A DNA stretch of 64,000 nucleotides from Modicisalibacter xianhensis (GCF_900113605.1 NZ_FOPY01000007.1:62001-126000); one strand, 5' to 3'; shown: positions 28,934 to 39,007, numbered from the stretch's first letter. Numbers and translations are program-made. Notes: generated from the sequence alone by a model not told the origin.

Positions 28934-29965
28934 ATGAGGGAAGCCTTTGGTCAGGCAAAGCGGGCCCTTGCCACGCTGCTGTCGGGTAGCCTGCTGCTGG
29001 TCATGCCAGCCAATGCTGCCGAAAATTTCGACCCGGCCAGTCATGAGGGTGCACGCGCCCTGGTCGACGAGCTGGCTTCCCAGGGAGTGGATCGCGATTG
29101 GCTGACACTGGCCCTGACACGTGCCGAGTACCGTCCGGCGGTACTCGAGGCCATGTCGGGAGCAGCCGAGCGTCGTCTGCGCTGGGATGAGTACCGCAAT
29201 ATCTTCATCAAGCCCGAGCGTATCGAGGCCGGAGTGAACTTCATCGAAGCCCACCGTGACGCCTTCGAACGTGCCGAAGCCCAGTATGGCGTTCCTCCGG
29301 AAATCATTGCCGCCATCATCGGCGTGGAGACCTTCTACGGGCGGCATACCGGCACGCACCGCGTGATCGATTCGCTGGCCACGCTGGCCTTCCATCATCC
29401 ACGTCGCGGCGACTTCTTCCGTGGTGAACTCGCTGCGTTTCTGGAAATCACCAACGAACAGCAGGTGGACCCGCTGACGCTTGATGGCTCCTACGCCGGG
29501 GCCATGGGGTATCCCCAGTTCATCCCGACCAGCTATCAAGCCTATGCCGTGGACTTCGACGACGATGGCATGCGCGACCTGTGGCACAACCCGGTCGACG
29601 CCATCGGTAGCGTCGGCAATTACTTCGCCCGTCATGGCTGGACACCTGGTGCCCCGGTGATCAGCGATGCCACAGGGCCGGCGACGCCGCCTGGCGGGAT
29701 CACTTTCAACCGTACCGACAAGCCCTATGCCTCGCTCGCCTCGCTGGCCGAGCAAGGCATCGAACCGGCCGATGGAGCTTCGGCGTCAGGCGACGAGACG
29801 CAGGTCATTCCCGTGATGCTGGATTTCGCCGACGACAAGGTGGCCTATCGTCTAGGGCATCACAACTTCTATGTCATCACCCGTTACAACCATAGTCACC
29901 TCTATGCCATGGCGGTCAACACCCTGGCCGAGCGTATCCGTGAAGTCATGGAGGCAGAAGCATGA
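28934..29965 (+). CDS. mltB: Lytic murein transglycosylase B
   Basis: A 343-residue periplasmic muramidase. A signal peptide ends in MPANA before AENFDPAS and no lipobox Cys is present, so it is probably soluble rather than a lipoprotein like E. coli MltB. The catalytic Glu is in IIGVETFYGRHTG, and GSYAGAMGYPQFIPTSY is the family signature. The gene overlaps rlpA by four bases. Confidence 0.94.
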   Translation: MREAFGQAKRALATLLSGSLLLVMPANAAENFDPASHEGARALVDELASQGVDRDWLTLALTRAEYRPAVLEAMSGAAERRLRWDEYRNIFIKPERIEAGVNFIEAHRDAFERAEAQYGVPPEIIAAIIGVETFYGRHTGTHRVIDSLATLAFHHPRRGDFFRGELAAFLEITNEQQVDPLTLDGSYAGAMGYPQFIPTSYQAYAVDFDDDGMRDLWHNPVDAIGSVGNYFARHGWTPGAPVISDATGPATPPGGITFNRTDKPYASLASLAEQGIEPADGASASGDETQVIPVMLDFADDKVAYRLGHHNFYVITRYNHSHLYAMAVNTLAERIREVMEAEA

Positions 29966-30984
29966 TGACGCGCTGGCTCGGGCCGGTCATGGTCGTGGCG
30001 CTGCTGGCCGGATGTGCCGGTGGAGGCGGCAGCTACCAGGCCGGGCAGGGGGGCGAAGCGAAAAGTGGCGGTGGCCGTTATGCCATGGACAGCGATGCCT
30101 ACCCCGATCTGCCACCCGATGTCTCCAACGTGCCGGACGCCGTGCCCCGCGTCGAGCCACTGGCCAGGAGCGGCAACCGCCCGACCTATGAGGTCTGGGG
30201 CAAGACATATCATGTGCTGCCCAACGCCGAGGGGTACCAGAAGAGCGGCAGGGCCTCATGGTACGGAGAGAAGTTCCACGGCTACGCCACGGCGAGTGGC
30301 GAGATCTACGACATGTACAAGATGTCGGCGGCGCACCGTTCATTGCCGTTGCCGACCTATGCTCGTGTAACCAATGTCGACAATGACCGCTCGGTGATCG
30401 TCAAGGTCAATGATCGTGGCCCGTTCCACGACGACCGACTCATCGATCTGTCCTATGCTGCCGCCGCTCGCCTGGGTATCCTGCGTAATGGCACCGGTAG
30501 CGTGCGTGTCGAGGCCATCGACCCCGTGGCGTGGCAGGCCAGGCAGCAAAAAGGTCCGCAGGGGACGACGCCCAGTACGCCGGCGCTAGCCCAGGCGGCG
30601 GCACCGACCGCGCCGGCGCCATCAAAGGGGGCTGAAGCCGCTCGCAGTCCCGGCGCGTCACCGTCCAGTGGGTCCGCTGGCGGTAACGGTGCCTCGCCAA
30701 ATGCCGGCGCCTCTGCATCATCCCCTCAGGCAGACACCCCGAGTCCTGCCTCCGGCCAGCAAGTCTACCTGCAGGTCGCCGCCCTTGGCTCGGCAGCCAA
30801 TGCCCAGGCCCTGCGCGACCGTTTGCAGAACGAACTGGACAGCCCGGTGCGCGTCGACAGCGACGAGCGACTGCATCGAGTCCAGGTCGGCCCGGTTCGA
30901 GATCCTCTCGAAATCGAGGCATTACGCAGTGAACTGCGTCGCGTAGGATACGCGCAATCCTTTACCATTACTTCCAGCGACTGA
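29962..30984 (+). CDS. rlpA: RlpA-type lytic transglycosylase/septal lipoprotein with SPOR domain
   Basis: A 340-residue lipoprotein. The lipobox LLAGC places lipidation at about residue 18. The double-psi beta-barrel domain includes SGRASWYGEKFHGYATASGE and VKVNDRGPFHDDRLIDLSYAAA. A Pro/Ala/Ser-rich linker (about 195-255) leads to a C-terminal SPOR domain that binds glycan strands lacking stem peptides. In Pseudomonas aeruginosa RlpA cleaves such strands at the septum. Alternative start codon three bases downstream. Confidence 0.93.
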   Translation: MMTRWLGPVMVVALLAGCAGGGGSYQAGQGGEAKSGGGRYAMDSDAYPDLPPDVSNVPDAVPRVEPLARSGNRPTYEVWGKTYHVLPNAEGYQKSGRASWYGEKFHGYATASGEIYDMYKMSAAHRSLPLPTYARVTNVDNDRSVIVKVNDRGPFHDDRLIDLSYAAAARLGILRNGTGSVRVEAIDPVAWQARQQKGPQGTTPSTPALAQAAAPTAPAPSKGAEAARSPGASPSSGSAGGNGASPNAGASASSPQADTPSPASGQQVYLQVAALGSAANAQALRDRLQNELDSPVRVDSDERLHRVQVGPVRDPLEIEALRSELRRVGYAQSFTITSSD

Positions 30985-31026
30985 GCTGATCATCATCGTT
31001 CATCGACCCGAACCACGAGAAACCTC

Positions 31027-32220
31027 ATGAGATTGCCTGCTTTACCGTCACTATCCTGGCGTCTGCTTCCTGCCGTGGTCACGGCTTGCGTCCTGCTCAT
31101 CCAGCCTGTCCAGGCTCAGCAGGCTACGCTTCCGGACACCATGATCCCTTCGCCACCGGCCCTGAACGCCACATCATGGATACTGATGGACGCCAACAGT
31201 GGCGAGATCCTCGTCGAGCATGATGCCGATCAGCCCCTGCCGCCGGCCAGCCTGACCAAGATGATGACCGCCTACCTGGTCGAGCACGAGATCGATGCCG
31301 GCAACATCGCTCCCGATGACATGGTCAACATCAGCGAGAATGCCTGGCGCACCGGTGGCTCCCGCATGTTCGTGCGCGAGGGGACCCAGGTTCCCGTGGC
31401 CGACCTGCTCAAGGGCGTGGTCATCCAGTCGGGCAATGATGCGAGCGTGGCCCTGGCTGAGCATATTGCCGGTGGCGAATCCTCGTTTGCCGACCTGATG
31501 AACCAGCAGGCACAGCGAATGGGCATGGACAACACCCATTTCGTCAACGCCACCGGGCTGCCGCACGAGAATCACTATGCGTCGGCTCATGACCTGGCCA
31601 TCCTGGCCAAGCACATCATCCAGGACTTTCCGGGGCATTATCAGATCTATTCCGAGAAGTACTTTACCTACAATGACATTCGCCAGCCCAACCGCAACCG
31701 CCTGCTATGGCGCGACCCGTCGGTCGACGGGCTGAAGACCGGTCACACTGAAGAGGCCGGTTACTGCCTGGTGGCTTCGGCCAAGAAAGGCGACATGCGC
31801 TTGATTGCCGTGGTGATGGGCACCAACTCCGACGAGGCCCGTGCTCAGGAGACCCAGAAACTGCTGAGCTACGGTTTTCGTTTCTTCGAGACGTTCAAGC
31901 TTTACGACCAAGGTGCGGTACTCAACGAGCCGCGTGTCTGGGGCGGGAGCAAGGACAATGTCCGTGTTGGCGTCGGCGAGGCGCTCTATCTGACCGTGCC
32001 CCAGGGCAAGCGTGACCAGATGACGGCCCAGCTCAACATCCAGGAAACCATCAATGCTCCGGTTCAGGCTGGCGAGCAGTTGGGGACCCTGCAGATCAGC
32101 CTGGGAGATGAAGTTGTCAGGGAGCAGTCGCTCATCGCTCTTGAAGCAGTGGAAGAGGGAGGGCTCTTCAAGCGGCTCTGGGACATGGTGTTGAAGTTCT
32201 TCACTGGCCTGTTCAACTGA
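31027..32220 (+). CDS. dacA: D-alanyl-D-alanine carboxypeptidase (PBP5/6 type)
   Basis: A 397-residue class C low-molecular-mass PBP. A signal peptide ends near QPVQAQQ. Active-site Ser in PASLTKMMTAYL, SGN in VIQSGNDASVAL and KTG in DGLKTGHTEEAGY are intact. The C-terminal amphipathic helix (FKRLWDMVLKFFTGLFN) anchors the protein to the outer face of the inner membrane. It trims pentapeptides. Confidence 0.96.
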   Translation: MRLPALPSLSWRLLPAVVTACVLLIQPVQAQQATLPDTMIPSPPALNATSWILMDANSGEILVEHDADQPLPPASLTKMMTAYLVEHEIDAGNIAPDDMVNISENAWRTGGSRMFVREGTQVPVADLLKGVVIQSGNDASVALAEHIAGGESSFADLMNQQAQRMGMDNTHFVNATGLPHENHYASAHDLAILAKHIIQDFPGHYQIYSEKYFTYNDIRQPNRNRLLWRDPSVDGLKTGHTEEAGYCLVASAKKGDMRLIAVVMGTNSDEARAQETQKLLSYGFRFFETFKLYDQGAVLNEPRVWGGSKDNVRVGVGEALYLTVPQGKRDQMTAQLNIQETINAPVQAGEQLGTLQISLGDEVVREQSLIALEAVEEGGLFKRLWDMVLKFFTGLFN

Positions 32221-32224
32221 GGCG

Positions 32225-32257
32225 CCAAGGCCAGCGGTGAACCACCGCTGGCCTTGG
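32225..32257 (+). terminator. Stem-loop after dacA
   Basis: Fifteen-base arms CCAAGGCCAGCGGTG and CACCGCTGGCCTTGG with a three-base loop, immediately after the dacA stop. No T-run follows, so it may be a weak terminator or an mRNA 3'-end stabiliser. Confidence 0.65.
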
Positions 32258-32313
32258 TAACAGAGGCATAGGTTGAGTAGAATACTCGGAAATGCCTTTC
32301 GTCGAGTGATCCT

Positions 32314-32625
32314 ATGACCGACAAGTCGCTGCGGGACCTCCGCACGTCGGGCTCGTCAACGGCGCCACAAGCGCCCAAGGTCGAGTTTCCCTGTGATTAT
32401 CCCATCAAGATTGTGGGCGATGCCGCTCACGACTTCCAAAGTGTTGTCATCGAGGTGGTCGAAGCGCATGCCCCCGGCTTCGACCGTCAGAGCGTGAGTG
32501 TCGTTGACAGCCGCAATGGCAAATTCCAGTCGGTACGTGTCACCATCACTGCCACCGGTAACGAGCAGCTGCGTGCCCTGTTTGCCTCGCTCAAGGCGAC
32601 CGGCCGCGTTCACATGGTGCTGTGA
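32314..32625 (+). CDS. ybeD: DUF493 family protein YbeD
   Basis: A 103-residue protein with the ferredoxin-like fold of the YbeD family: [15 protein letters not shown] and [15 protein letters not shown], then [34 protein letters not shown] conserved neighbour of lipB; a role linked to lipoate metabolism has been proposed from context only. It overlaps the start of lipB. Confidence 0.93.
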   Translation: MTDKSLRDLRTSGSSTAPQAPKVEFPCDYPIKIVGDAAHDFQSVVIEVVEAHAPGFDRQSVSVVDSRNGKFQSVRVTITATGNEQLRALFASLKATGRVHMVL

Positions 32626-33287
32626 TGGCCAGCGAAGGCGGCTTGGCGCCGATTCAGGTGCATTGTCTGGGGCGCCGGCCCTATCTGCCCGTCTGGCAGG
32701 CGATGCGCGAGCTCACCGATACCCGTGACGCCGATACGCCGGACCAGTTCTGGCTCGTGGAGCATGACCCGGTCTTTACCCAAGGGCAGGCAGGCAAGCC
32801 CGAGCACCTGCTGATGCCCGGCGATATACCGGTGGTCGCCACCGATCGTGGCGGACAGGTAACTTACCATGGGCCGGGCCAGGTGGTGCTCTATCCGCTG
32901 CTCGACGTTCGTCGGGCGCGTCTGGGGGTGCGCGATCTGGTCACTGCGCTGGAGCAGGCAGTGATTGCTTTGCTGGCGGCACATGGGGTGGTGGCGTATG
33001 CTCGTCCCGATGCGCCCGGTGTTTACGTGGAAGACGCCAAGATCGCCTCGCTCGGGCTGCGTATCCGGCGTGGAGCCAGCTTCCATGGTGTGGCCCTGAA
33101 TGTCGATGGTGACCTGTCACCTTTCTCGCGGATCAACCCCTGTGGCTATGCCGGCATGGCAATGACGCGGCTCGCCGATCTGACAGGTGACTGTCCGGGT
33201 ACTGACGTTGTGTCGCTGCAACTGGCGGAATGTCTGGCTCGGCAACTGGGAAGAGAGCTCGTTCGGACCGAGTTGGCCGACGCCTGA
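32625..33287 (+). CDS. lipB: Lipoyl(octanoyl) transferase LipB
   Basis: A 220-residue enzyme that moves octanoate from acyl carrier protein to lipoyl domains. [20 protein letters not shown] contains the conserved His; [17 protein letters not shown] has the catalytic Lys and [17 protein letters not shown] the acyl-accepting Cys. The ATG at 32625 shares a base with the ybeD stop; a GTG immediately before it is also possible. Together with lipA it supplies the cofactor of the E2 protein at 55.7 kb. Confidence 0.96.
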   Translation: MASEGGLAPIQVHCLGRRPYLPVWQAMRELTDTRDADTPDQFWLVEHDPVFTQGQAGKPEHLLMPGDIPVVATDRGGQVTYHGPGQVVLYPLLDVRRARLGVRDLVTALEQAVIALLAAHGVVAYARPDAPGVYVEDAKIASLGLRIRRGASFHGVALNVDGDLSPFSRINPCGYAGMAMTRLADLTGDCPGTDVVSLQLAECLARQLGRELVRTELADA

Positions 33288-33303
33288 TCTCATTGTATCT
33301 CTG

Positions 33304-33350
33304 CACAACAAGCCCCCCAGTAGCATGCTGCCACTGGGGGGCTTGTTGTG
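33304..33350. terminator. Long bidirectional hairpin between lipB and lipA
   Basis: Seventeen-base arms CACAACAAGCCCCCCAG and CTGGGGGGCTTGTTGTG flank a 13-base loop between the convergent lipB and lipA genes. Confidence 0.85.
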
Positions 33351-33366
33351 CGGTCGGTATTCGAGC

Positions 33367-34419
33367 TTAGCCGACGTTGACGGCTGCGATACGGTTCGGG
33401 TCGGTCTCCTGGCCAGGCACCTTGGCAGGCGCGGCCAGACCGAGATTGTTCTTCTCGAACACTCGGTCGGCCCGGTAGCTGGAACGAACCAATGGACCGG
33501 ACGGCACCTCCATGAAGCCTTTTTCCAGGCCCAGGACGCGATAGCGTTCGAATTCGTCTGGCGTCACCCAGCGTTCGACCGGCAGGTGATTGCGTGTGGG
33601 CTGCAGGTACTGTCCCAGCGTGACGATGTCCACACCAATGGCGCGCAGGTCGTCGAATGTCTGCAGTATCTCTTCCTCGGTCTCGCCGAGCCCCAGCATC
33701 AGGCTGGTCTTGGTGATGATCTCGGGGCGGTGCCGCTTGGCATGGGCCAGCACATCGAGTGTCTTGCGATAGCCGGCTCGCGGGTCTCGGACGCGCTGGG
33801 TCAGGCGCTCCACGGTCTCGACGTTCTGGGCGAAGACCTCGAGTCCCGAATCGACAACGCACTCGATGGCACTGGGCACTCCGTCGAAATCCGGTGTCAG
33901 TGCTTCCACCGCGACCTCGGGGGTGCGTGCCTTGATGGCGCGAATGCAGTCGGCATAGTGGCTGGCGCCGCCATCTGGCAGGTCGTCACGGTCAACCGAG
34001 GTGAGCACCACGTAGCGCAGCCCCATCAACTCCACCGACTTGGCCGTGTTCGCCGGTTCCTCGGCATCCAGCCAACCCTTCGGGTTGCCGGTATCGACGG
34101 CACAGAAGCGGCAGGCCCGGGTGCAGACCGAACCCATCAGCATGATAGTGGCGGTGCCGTTGCTCCAGCACTCGCCCATGTTCGGGCAATGCGACTCGGC
34201 ACAGACGGTGCTGAGCCTATGCTCGGCCACGTTCCGCTTCACGGCGTCGAAGCGCTCGCCTCCGGGAATCTGCGCGCGCAGCCACTGGGGCTTGCGGCCG
34301 TTGACGCCACCCGTTTCGGCCTGGCTGCGCACTTTCATGCCATCCTTGATGGCGGCGATGCCATGGTCATTGCGGTACTTTTCACCGCTGGTGACGCGTT
34401 TGGAAGGGGTGTCGCTCAT
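33367..34419 (-). CDS. lipA: Lipoyl synthase LipA
   Basis: A 350-residue radical-SAM enzyme that inserts two sulfurs into protein-bound octanoate. The auxiliary cluster Cys are in [12 protein letters not shown], the radical-SAM cluster in [13 protein letters not shown] (CxxxCxxC), and the terminal Ser ligand motif VRSSYRAD is present. A long N-terminal extension (about 50 residues) precedes the core. Convergent with lipB rather than collinear, as in some Pseudomonas relatives. Confidence 0.97.
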   Translation of the reverse strand: MSDTPSKRVTSGEKYRNDHGIAAIKDGMKVRSQAETGGVNGRKPQWLRAQIPGGERFDAVKRNVAEHRLSTVCAESHCPNMGECWSNGTATIMLMGSVCTRACRFCAVDTGNPKGWLDAEEPANTAKSVELMGLRYVVLTSVDRDDLPDGGASHYADCIRAIKARTPEVAVEALTPDFDGVPSAIECVVDSGLEVFAQNVETVERLTQRVRDPRAGYRKTLDVLAHAKRHRPEIITKTSLMLGLGETEEEILQTFDDLRAIGVDIVTLGQYLQPTRNHLPVERWVTPDEFERYRVLGLEKGFMEVPSGPLVRSSYRADRVFEKNNLGLAAPAKVPGQETDPNRIAAVNVG

Positions 34420-34606
34420 AGCTGTGAGCCTCTCTGCTCGCCGGGCGATGACGCCGGTACTGCGCTACCTCGGGTCCACCGGGAGCGCGTCGATCGGCGT
34501 TTCAAGATAGCCTGGCACGTCGAATGATGCGTGGATCTCTGTCGATAAAATACCACAGGAACCCCGGTGCTTGACAGATGACCACGCGGTACCGCGATGC
34601 TGCCGG

Positions 34607-35593
34607 TCAGTGGTCGGCCATCGGCAGACAGACGAAACTCGGCCCGGGGGCAGGCTCCAGAGGGGCCTTGAAATGAGCGTTGAGTTCGGGAAGCAGTTCG
34701 CGCACGAAACGCAGGAACAACTCGGTCACTGGGGTGGGGTAGCGGTCCTTGGGGTAGACGGTGCACCACGAGCGCTTGAGCGGGAAGCCGGGGAGATGCG
34801 GCGAGGCCAGCAGGCCGGAAGCCAGCTCCAGTTGCACGGCCAGGCGCGGAAGCACGGCCACGCCGAGATGTGCCATGACCCCTTGCTTGATGGCTTCGTT
34901 GGTGCCCAGCTCGATGGTATGTGCCAGCGATACACGCTCGCGAGCGACGAACTCCTCGAAGGCGGTGCGCGTTCCCGAGCCGGGCTCGCGCATCAGTACG
35001 TAGTGGCGCGCAAAATCCTCCAGCGACGCGGATTCCGCGGTAAGCAGGGGGTGGCCCGGCCACACGATGGGGATCATCTCGTTGTCGAGAATGGGCATGA
35101 AAGCCAGGTTGGCGTCGTCGGGAACCATGCCCATGATGACCAGGTCGTCGCGGCGTTCGGCAAGGCGTTCCAGCGCTTGTCCGCGGTTGCAGACGCGAAG
35201 TCGAATCTGCACTTCGGGATAGCGCGCCCGGAAGCGCGCCAGGATATGCGGCACCACATACTGGGCGGTGGAGACGGCTGCCAGGTTGAGCTCACCGCGG
35301 ATGGTCCCGGCCAGTTCGGACAATTCCATCTGCAGGCTGGAGACCTGGCCAAAGATCGACTGCACCGAGGCCGCCAGGGCATCGGCTGCCGGCAGGACAT
35401 GCAGTGTCTTGCCAGCATACTTGAACAGGGGCTGTTCCAGCGCCTGTTCCAGCTGGCGTATCTGTGCACTGACGGCCGGCTGTGTCAGGCCGAGTTGCTC
35501 TGCCGCGCGCGAGTACGACTGCTGTCGATACACTGCCTGGAATACCTGCAATTGGCGAAAGGTCAGCCGGTTGAGCAGATGGGGTCGAGACAT
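34607..35593 (-). CDS. pycR: LysR-family regulator PycR (of pyruvate carboxylase genes)
   Basis: A 328-residue LysR-type regulator. The N-terminal winged helix-turn-helix is LTFRQLQVFQAVYRQQSYSR and AAEQLGLTQPAVSAQIRQLE; the ligand-binding domain follows from about residue 95. Divergent from pycA-pycB exactly as pycR is in Pseudomonas aeruginosa, which is the basis of the name. The start at 35593 (MSRPHLLNRL) leaves the putative operator outside the gene; a codon at 35635 would run through it. Effector unknown. Confidence 0.87.
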   Translation of the reverse strand: MSRPHLLNRLTFRQLQVFQAVYRQQSYSRAAEQLGLTQPAVSAQIRQLEQALEQPLFKYAGKTLHVLPAADALAASVQSIFGQVSSLQMELSELAGTIRGELNLAAVSTAQYVVPHILARFRARYPEVQIRLRVCNRGQALERLAERRDDLVIMGMVPDDANLAFMPILDNEMIPIVWPGHPLLTAESASLEDFARHYVLMREPGSGTRTAFEEFVARERVSLAHTIELGTNEAIKQGVMAHLGVAVLPRLAVQLELASGLLASPHLPGFPLKRSWCTVYPKDRYPTPVTELFLRFVRELLPELNAHFKAPLEPAPGPSFVCLPMADH

Positions 35594-35608
35594 AGTTACC
35601 CGCCTAGG

Positions 35609-35626
35609 TATAAGCCACACCTTATA
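35609..35626. promoter_or_regulatory. LysR-type operator (TATAAG-N6-CTTATA) between pycR and pycA
   Basis: A perfect inverted repeat TATAAG CCACAC CTTATA fits the LysR-type box T-N11-A. It lies 16 bases above the pycR start and about 140 bases before pycA, in the shared promoter region. It is probably the PycR recognition site for autoregulation and for pycAB. Assignment to PycR is inference from position. Confidence 0.65.
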
Positions 35627-35764
35627 GGTTGGCAAAAAAATATCAATTTTTCTATTGGTGTATCGCCGGGTAGCGTTAGTGGCACACCTAGCGCGGTCAT
35701 GGCGAGGGCCTATGTCGCCCAGTCTTTCCCATGCCCGTTATCGACGCAACCCTGGAGGCAGCCC

Positions 35765-37180
35765 GTGTTCCAGAAACTGCTGATCGCCAATCGCGGCGAA
35801 ATTGCGGTGCGTATCGTGCGTGCCTGCGCCGAGATGGGCATACGCTCCGTGGCCATTTATACCGAGCCGGATCGCTTCGCCCTGCACGTCAAGCGTGCCG
35901 ACGAGGCCCACTTCGTGGGCGATGATCCGCTGGCCGGCTATCTCGATCCGCGGCGCATCGTCGACTTGGCCCGCGAGACCGGCTGTGACGCCATTCATCC
36001 CGGTTACGGTTTTCTCTCCGAAAACGCCGACTTTGCCCGGATCTGCAGCGATGCCGGTATCGCCTTTGTGGGACCCGATGCCTCGGTAATCGCCAGGATG
36101 GGCGACAAGACCGCAGCACGCAGTGCCATGCAGGCGGCCGGGGTGCCGGTCACACCGGGCTCGAAAGGCAATCTGAACGATTGCGACGAGGCGCTGGCGC
36201 TGGCCGAGCGCGTCGGCTACCCGGTCATGCTCAAGGCAACGTCCGGTGGTGGCGGCCGCGGCATTCGCCGCTGCGATACACCCGACCAGTTGCGTCAGGC
36301 CTGGGATCGCGTGATTTCCGAGGCGACCAAGGCCTTCGGTAATGCCGCCGTGTTCATGGAGAAGTGTGTTGTCGAACCTCTGCATATCGAGGTGCAGGTC
36401 CTCGCGGACCGCCATGGCAACGTCATCCATCTCTTCGAGCGAGATTGCTCGATCCAGCGTCGCAACCAGAAGCTGATCGAAATCGCCCCGAGCCCTCAAC
36501 TCACCCCTGAACAGCGTGCCTATGTCGGTGAGCTGGCAGTGCGTGCCGCCGAAGCGGTCGGCTACGAGAATGCCGGTACCGTGGAGTTTCTCGTCAAGGG
36601 CAACGAGATCTACTTCATGGAGATGAACACCCGGGTTCAAGTGGAGCATACCATCACCGAGACCATCACGGGGGTGGATATCGTCCGCGAACAGATTCGT
36701 ATTGCCGCCGGCAAGAAACTGGCCTTCCGTCAGGAAGACATTCGCCACCATGGCTTCTCGATCCAGTTTCGCATCAATGCCGAAGATCCCAAGAACGACT
36801 TTCTGCCCTCGTTCGGGCGCGTTACCCGCTACTACGCTCCGGGGGGGCCAGGCGTACGCATCGATACGGCCATCTATACCGGTTACACCATTCCGCCCTA
36901 CTTCGATTCGATGTGCCTCAAGCTGATCGTCTGGGGGTTGACCTGGGAGGAGACGTTGAATCGCGGGATCCGGGCGCTTAACGACATGCGCCTGCAAGGG
37001 GTCAAGACCACGGCGCCCTATTACCAGGAGATCCTGCGTCATCCCGAGTTCCGTAGCGGGACCTTCGATACCGGCTTCGTGCTGGCCCATCCCGAGCTGC
37101 TCAACTACTCGGTAAAACGCAACCCTGAAGAGTTGGCCCTGGCCATTGCTGCCGCCATCGCTGCCCACGCCGGACTATAA
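35765..37180 (+). CDS. pycA: Pyruvate carboxylase subunit A (biotin carboxylase)
   Basis: A 471-residue ATP-grasp biotin carboxylase, distinct from AccC at 8 kb. [20 protein letters not shown] begins the protein; KATSGGGGRGIRRC is the ATP loop and [17 protein letters not shown] the metal site. It charges biotin on PycB for anaplerotic oxaloacetate formation. The start is GTG 35765 with GGAGG six bases upstream; the much longer open frame overlaps pycR antisense. Ten bases separate it from pycB. Confidence 0.94.
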   Translation: MFQKLLIANRGEIAVRIVRACAEMGIRSVAIYTEPDRFALHVKRADEAHFVGDDPLAGYLDPRRIVDLARETGCDAIHPGYGFLSENADFARICSDAGIAFVGPDASVIARMGDKTAARSAMQAAGVPVTPGSKGNLNDCDEALALAERVGYPVMLKATSGGGGRGIRRCDTPDQLRQAWDRVISEATKAFGNAAVFMEKCVVEPLHIEVQVLADRHGNVIHLFERDCSIQRRNQKLIEIAPSPQLTPEQRAYVGELAVRAAEAVGYENAGTVEFLVKGNEIYFMEMNTRVQVEHTITETITGVDIVREQIRIAAGKKLAFRQEDIRHHGFSIQFRINAEDPKNDFLPSFGRVTRYYAPGGPGVRIDTAIYTGYTIPPYFDSMCLKLIVWGLTWEETLNRGIRALNDMRLQGVKTTAPYYQEILRHPEFRSGTFDTGFVLAHPELLNYSVKRNPEELALAIAAAIAAHAGL

Positions 37181-37189
37181 GGAGCTTCC

Positions 37190-39007
37190 ATGCAACACAG
37201 TCAACCTTCACGGGTCCATGTGACCGATGTGGTTCTGCGCGACGGTCATCAGTCACTGATCGCCACCCGGCTGCGTACCGAGGACATGCTGCCGATCTGC
37301 GCCAAGCTCGATGCCATCGGTTATCACTCGCTGGAAGTCTGGGGCGGGGCAACCTTCGATGCCTGCGTGCGCTTCCTCAAGGAGGACCCATGGGTACGCC
37401 TGCGCGAGCTCAAGGAGGCGCTGCCCAACACGCCGCTGCAGATGCTGGTGCGTGGACAGAACCTGCTTGGCTACCGTCACTATGCCGACGATGTGGTGGA
37501 GCGCTTCATTGCCAAGTCCGCCGATAACGGCATCGACATCTTCCGCGTCTTCGATGCGCTCAACGACCTGCGCAATCTGGAAACGGCAATGCGGGCGGTC
37601 AAGGCCAGCGGCAAGCATGCCCAGGGGACCCTGTGCTACACGGTGAGTCCGGTACATACGCTGGACATGTTTGTCGATCAGGCACGGCAGCTCGTGGACA
37701 TGGGCGCCGATTCGATCGCCATCAAGGACATGGCCGGCCTGTTGACGCCCTATGCTACCGGTGAACTGGTCGCGACCCTGACGGAAGCAGTCAATGTCCC
37801 GGTCCACCTTCATGCGCATGCCACCTCGGGGCTGTCTGCACTGTGCCATCTCAAGGCCGTCGAAGCGGGCTGTCGACATATCGACACCTGCATTTCCGCC
37901 TTTGCCGGCGGTACCAGTCATCCGTCGACCGAGTCGATGGTTGCCGCTTATGCCGATACCGACTATGACACCGGGCTGGATCTCGAGGCGCTCAAGGAGA
38001 TTGGTGACTACTTCCGTGAAGTACGCAAGAAGTATGCGGCCTTCGAGAGCGAATTCACCCGTGAGGACGTTTCGGTCCAGATCAATCAGGTGCCGGGCGG
38101 CATGATGTCCAACCTGGCCAACCAGTTGCGGGAGCAGAATGCCCTGTCGCAGATTCGTGAGGTCTTCAACGAGATTCCCCGGGTTCGCGCTGATCTGGGC
38201 TATCCACCGCTGGTGACGCCGACATCCCAGATCGTCGGAACCCAGGCGGTCATGAATGTACTCACCGGCGAGCGCTACAAGGCCATTACCAATGAGGTCA
38301 AGCGCTATCTGCAAGGGGGGTATGGCAAACCACCGGCCGAGGTGGATGAAAGTGTCCGTCGTCGTGCCATCGGCAACGCACCTGTCGAGGAAGGGCGCCC
38401 CGCCGATCGTCTGTCGCCGGAAATGCAGCGTTTGAGCGCGGATATCGGTGAACTGGCGGATGGGGAAGAGGACGTGCTCACTTTCGCCATGTTCCCCGAA
38501 TTGGGGCGTGAGTTCCTGCAGCAGCGTCGCGATGGCACGCTGAGCCCCGAGCCGTTACCGAGCATGCCCGAAAGCAGCAGCCGCCCGGTGACCGAGGGTA
38601 CGCCTACCGAGTTCATCATCGATGTGCATGGCGAATCCTATGAGGTCCAGATTACCGGGGTCGGCAGCAGCAAGGGCGGCAAGCGTCAGGTTTACCTGAC
38701 CCTCGATGGCATGCCTGAAGAAGTGGTCTTCGAAGCCAAGGATGCCTATGTCGGTGGCGCCGTCTCGGGGCGCGCCCAAGCCACGGCGGCCGGACACGTC
38801 ACTACCTCCATGCCCGGCAATATTGTCGATGTGCTGGTGTCGGTAGGTGACAGCGTCAAGGCCGGGCAGGCCGTGCTGATCACCGAGGCGATGAAGATGG
38901 AGACTGAGGTTCAGGCGCGCGTCAACGGTACCGTGCAGGCCATTCACGTGGCCAAGGGAGACCGGGTGACGCCCGGCGAGGTGCTGGTCGAGATTGAGGA
39001 AGCCTGA
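37190..39007 (+). CDS. pycB: Pyruvate carboxylase subunit B / oxaloacetate decarboxylase alpha-type carboxyltransferase with biotinyl domain
   Basis: A 605-residue protein. The carboxyltransferase domain (residues 1 to about 460) has VVLRDGHQSLIATRLRTEDM and the metal-binding HLHAHATSGLSALCHL; a linker leads to a biotinyl domain with the acceptor Lys in TEAMKMETEVQ. OadA and PycB look alike; pairing with pycA and pycR, and lack of oadB or oadG here, favours pyruvate carboxylation over sodium-pumping decarboxylation. Confidence 0.92.
   Translation: MQHSQPSRVHVTDVVLRDGHQSLIATRLRTEDMLPICAKLDAIGYHSLEVWGGATFDACVRFLKEDPWVRLRELKEALPNTPLQMLVRGQNLLGYRHYADDVVERFIAKSADNGIDIFRVFDALNDLRNLETAMRAVKASGKHAQGTLCYTVSPVHTLDMFVDQARQLVDMGADSIAIKDMAGLLTPYATGELVATLTEAVNVPVHLHAHATSGLSALCHLKAVEAGCRHIDTCISAFAGGTSHPSTESMVAAYADTDYDTGLDLEALKEIGDYFREVRKKYAAFESEFTREDVSVQINQVPGGMMSNLANQLREQNALSQIREVFNEIPRVRADLGYPPLVTPTSQIVGTQAVMNVLTGERYKAITNEVKRYLQGGYGKPPAEVDESVRRRAIGNAPVEEGRPADRLSPEMQRLSADIGELADGEEDVLTFAMFPELGREFLQQRRDGTLSPEPLPSMPESSSRPVTEGTPTEFIIDVHGESYEVQITGVGSSKGGKRQVYLTLDGMPEEVVFEAKDAYVGGAVSGRAQATAAGHVTTSMPGNIVDVLVSVGDSVKAGQAVLITEAMKMETEVQARVNGTVQAIHVAKGDRVTPGEVLVEIEEA

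Noticed and set aside
33187-34527. 446-codon open frame opposite lipA and the end of lipB
   Set aside because: Antisense to lipA with an intact cluster-binding motif set; the frame arises from codon bias.
35738-37168. 476-codon minus-strand frame opposite pycA
   Set aside because: Full overlap with a clear biotin carboxylase gene.
37190-39007. Sodium-pumping oxaloacetate decarboxylase alpha subunit
   Set aside because: Sequence alone allows OadA, but no oadB or oadG is adjacent and pycA/pycR are, so PycB is preferred.
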